This document shows, piece after piece, positions 61,418-64,000 of a stretch of DNA of 64,000 bases (positions within the stretch are counted from its first letter, which is position 1; every line of letters starts with the position of its first letter). The stretch lies in contig NZ_JBJGXI010000026.1 of NCBI RefSeq assembly GCF_045635475.1, forward strand, positions 10,185-74,184, given 5' to 3'. The position numbers and the translations under genes were made by a program. Source of the stretch: JBJGXI01 sp045635475 (GTDB lineage: Bacteria > Bacillota > Bacilli > Bacillales > Amphibacillaceae). The notes under the pieces were generated by a model that saw nothing but the letters and a program-made list of their open reading frames with translations, made no database searches and was not told the origin of the DNA.

Positions 61418-64000
61418 TTATTTCATTAGTTCCATTAGTTCTTTTTGTGAAAACGATATATATTCTGCCCCAACAACTGGCAAATTACTAAGAATAAGTA
61501 CTTTCGCTGGAAACCTATTTACCCTTGCTCGCCCAATAGCCTGCAGCAATTGGCTTTCCACAAGATAGAATTGTACAGCCTTTAACAAACCATCATTACT
61601 GTATGTAGTAAAATAGAAACGCAGGCCATTCCTTTCTACTGGTATATACTCCATTCTACTTTCTTCTAGCCCCATACGGTATCCAAGAGCCACACTTATT
61701 AATAAATATGCAATTGGATTCAGATGTGGAGTCCCAATAACAGTAATATTCTCTCCTTTTAAATCATCAATTCCCTCAGTATTACCAAAATATATTTCTT
61801 CTTTTCTATTATAGTTGAAGAAATCCTTATATGTAATGATTTCACTTTCAGGGTTATAACGTTTCATGAGGTTTTCGGCTAGACACTTCAATTCTTTTTG
61901 ATTTTCCTTTATAGTGTATCTACTAAAACTCTTTGATGTAACCTGCAATATACTCCCTACCGGCTTTACAAGTCCCAAATCAATAAATGACACTGCTTCA
62001 CCAAACACTAATTTTGCTATTTGCTCATTTATAGTGGCACTTAGAATGATAATCTTTTTGCTAGGGGGTAATTGATTTCTTTGTATAAAATATATGTAAT
62101 CTGTATTGCCGATATTTTTCTTAAGGAAATAGTCACAATTTAGAAATCCTAATACATTCGAACTAATGGTTGATTCTTCTACAATAGTTTGTTCAAGGTC
62201 TTTTACCGAAGGCAATAAAAACGATGAACGTTCATGAACTATATCGTACGGTGCATTCATTATCATTCTTTGTAATGTAAGTATGACATCCTTGTTTGCC
62301 TCAGTATCTTGCAATTTTGTAAATGCAAAAACTAAGTCAGAATACTTCATTTGAGAAATTGGGAAAAGATTTGATATCGGATCCTCATCGAAAATGACAG
62401 TTGAATTTGAATCATCGTTTGTGAAAATTGCTCGTTGATGCGTGGTAAGCAGCAACTCTTCCTTTGATGATTTCACTTTTTCCAAATTATTAAGAAACAT
62501 AGACACTTCTTCATTTTCATTGGAAATCTCTCTTAAAAACTTATTTACCGTCTTATAGGCTCCAATATTATAAAGGTGTTCAATTTTCTCTGAAAATGGT
62601 TCTTCGAGTAAAGGCAATTCTGGAATTTTTAAATGCTTTATCTTCTTAGCGTTTAAACGCTGAGAAACTTCCTCTTTTAGTTTATGAGTAGGTAATGCAA
62701 TACTGAAATTATTTTCTTGTGCAAAGTTGACAATTGCTTCTGTTTTACCTAGCCCTGTCGGTGCTTTAATTACATATACACCTTGATCTTTGGCATTAAT
62801 AATATCCCCAAAGGTCTCTTCTAATTTCTTATATACTTCATCAACTTCCTGAAAATGAGGCTCATTCAGAACCTGTACACTTCCTCTTGATAATTTACCT
62901 TGCTCAATCATATTATTAGAATGGATACATTCGCTAGCAAATGGACAGTAGGTATCACATCTTGTTGGCGTATAATTCATTTTCTTAATTTGATTCATCA
63001 TCAATGACCATTCTTCTTTTTTGGCTAGATATTCCTTTCGGGAGTTAATGGTCTCAACTATTTTTGACTTCCCACCCTCAACATTTATCAAGTTAGTCAT
63101 TAATCCAAACATTTCATTATGATAAAGCCAGTAATGCCCAGAAATTCCCTCTCGGTAAAGTTTGCATCTTTTTTGCAAATTATCAAAGGGGAAGTTCCGA
63201 ACCTGCTTCACTTCTGGCTCGTCCAATGAACTGGTTTCAGGTGAATAACTATCATCCTCTTGAAAAGAATCTTTCGAGAAAACCAAGTAATATGAGAAAT
63301 GACTATTTTTTACACGCGTACTATAGTAATTAATAGTGTTGGTGCGGTTTTTAGTCTTAGATACAAACAAAGTGTTCCCTTTACCTTCAGGTATGTCTTT
63401 CTCTTCAACCTTCTTATAATGAGGATACCCCTTATAACATGCCAGTCCAGAGGATTTGCAGAATTTCTTCATTTCTCTCGTTGTATTCGATCCAGACTTT
63501 ATCTTCTGTACTACCCCATCCAAAATATCTGGTACACTTATAACTCGTTGATTAACAAATTCAATTTTCTTTCCACCAAATAGAATTCTCGCAGCATCGT
63601 TTGCATTTTTATCAGATGAAGGAAATAAAGTTGTTAGTGCTGTTTGAATAACATTCCTAACTCGTAAATCTTTTATTTCTTCATCCAAGACAAAAACCAT
63701 TCGGAATTTAGGTTTTTCTTCTATGTGACTAAAAGTCGAATAAATAAAGGTTGGTGTCACTTTCCATTCGGTACTATGTTTAATTGCCTCATCGATCCGC
63801 AATCCAGAATCAATGTCCAGCGCAAAAACCTGCTGACTTTTCCAACTTTTATTTGACCTATTTCCATTACTAAATATTCCCGGTGTAAAAGATTTAGCGT
63901 TTGGTAGTGTTACACTTTCCATTAATTCCTCAATCGATACATAAACCTCCTTTTCCGCAATTCTCTCTGAAATCTGCATGACCTCATTTTTTTTAGGTTT
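61418..64000 (-). CDS. Primase-helicase-like replication protein, 5' end outside window
   Basis: At least 853 residues from ATG 63979, but the frame is open to the window edge without a good ribosome site, so it may begin upstream. Residues 50-150 resemble an archaeo-eukaryotic primase core: FALDIDS (DxD at 55-57), FIYSTFSHIEEKPKFRMVF, and ARILFGG near 130. A Cys cluster (Cys272, Cys341, Cys345, Cys351; TRCDTYCPFASEC) likely binds zinc or Fe-S. A superfamily 2 helicase follows: Walker A PTGLGKT (407-413), DEDP (531-534), SAT (647-649), motif VI QAIGRARVNR (about 817). This layout suits replication of a mobile element. Confidence 0.72.
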   Translation of the reverse strand, partial: KPKKNEVMQISERIAEKEVYVSIEELMESVTLPNAKSFTPGIFSNGNRSNKSWKSQQVFALDIDSGLRIDEAIKHSTEWKVTPTFIYSTFSHIEEKPKFRMVFVLDEEIKDLRVRNVIQTALTTLFPSSDKNANDAARILFGGKKIEFVNQRVISVPDILDGVVQKIKSGSNTTREMKKFCKSSGLACYKGYPHYKKVEEKDIPEGKGNTLFVSKTKNRTNTINYYSTRVKNSHFSYYLVFSKDSFQEDDSYSPETSSLDEPEVKQVRNFPFDNLQKRCKLYREGISGHYWLYHNEMFGLMTNLINVEGGKSKIVETINSRKEYLAKKEEWSLMMNQIKKMNYTPTRCDTYCPFASECIHSNNMIEQGKLSRGSVQVLNEPHFQEVDEVYKKLEETFGDIINAKDQGVYVIKAPTGLGKTEAIVNFAQENNFSIALPTHKLKEEVSQRLNAKKIKHLKIPELPLLEEPFSEKIEHLYNIGAYKTVNKFLREISNENEEVSMFLNNLEKVKSSKEELLLTTHQRAIFTNDDSNSTVIFDEDPISNLFPISQMKYSDLVFAFTKLQDTEANKDVILTLQRMIMNAPYDIVHERSSFLLPSVKDLEQTIVEESTISSNVLGFLNCDYFLKKNIGNTDYIYFIQRNQLPPSKKIIILSATINEQIAKLVFGEAVSFIDLGLVKPVGSILQVTSKSFSRYTIKENQKELKCLAENLMKRYNPESEIITYKDFFNYNRKEEIYFGNTEGIDDLKGENITVIGTPHLNPIAYLLISVALGYRMGLEESRMEYIPVERNGLRFYFTTYSNDGLLKAVQFYLVESQLLQAIGRARVNRFPAKVLILSNLPVVGAEYISFSQKELMELMK

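Noticed and set aside
1..64000. CRISPR arrays, rRNA operons, complete prophage
   Set aside because: No regularly spaced identical repeats, rRNA-like stretches or structural phage genes were seen anywhere in the window.

Overview
The window looks like the chromosome of an endospore-forming, low-GC Bacillaceae, closest in flavour to Oceanobacillus/Virgibacillus-type genera. The evidence is AT-rich DNA, strong GGAGG ribosome sites, frequent TTG/GTG starts, spore-coat genes (cotO, a CotY/CotZ protein), a LysM-SleB hydrolase, and a long block in B. subtilis-like order (opp - yjbC - spx - mecA - coiA - pepF - yjbH - yjbI - yjbK - relQ - NAD kinase - RluA synthase - prpE - yjbQ - fabI - cotO - cotZ). 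Genus placement is inference; no rRNA or marker search was possible.

Layout. 0-12 kb: a partial class I aminotransferase, an RND efflux pump behind a TetR-type palindrome, a two-component system, the small alarmone synthetase RelP, a 789-residue double-domain isoprenoid synthase and a KinB-like membrane kinase. 12-24 kb: one tRNA-Val, a SleB-like hydrolase, a DUF3231 protein, a beta-propeller gene with a frameshift, an SDR, yjcH-yjcG-yjcF, a YetF-like protein, an MBL hydrolase and a spore-coat cluster with three matching SigK-type promoter candidates. 24-46 kb: the conserved core block (lipids, ion transport, NADP and alarmone synthesis, Spx proteostasis with YjbH and MecA, competence CoiA). 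It is interrupted by two composite GC-rich palindromic elements and other dispersed repeats. 46-52 kb: the oligopeptide permease oppABCDF.

52.9-64 kb is an accessory region. It begins with a T-box leader whose specifier reads TGG (Trp), with no terminator and no gene behind it. It sits where B. subtilis keeps trpS next to opp. Immediately downstream is a cadmium-resistance pair (cadD-cadC) bracketed by a perfect 27-bp inverted repeat. Then come a HEPN-type abortive-infection protein, a 1082-residue protein with an N-terminal Mrr-like nuclease domain, two tandem serine-recombinase-like proteins lacking the catalytic serine, a small gene with an in-frame stop, a palindrome-rich AT-rich spacer, and a primase-helicase-like replication protein running off the right edge. 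I read this as an integrated element or its remains carrying a candidate anti-phage module.

The most interesting leads are the HEPN/nuclease/pseudo-recombinase cluster, the orphan Trp T-box, the two-domain isoprenoid synthase, and the palindromic elements whose arms differ between copies but stay self-complementary.
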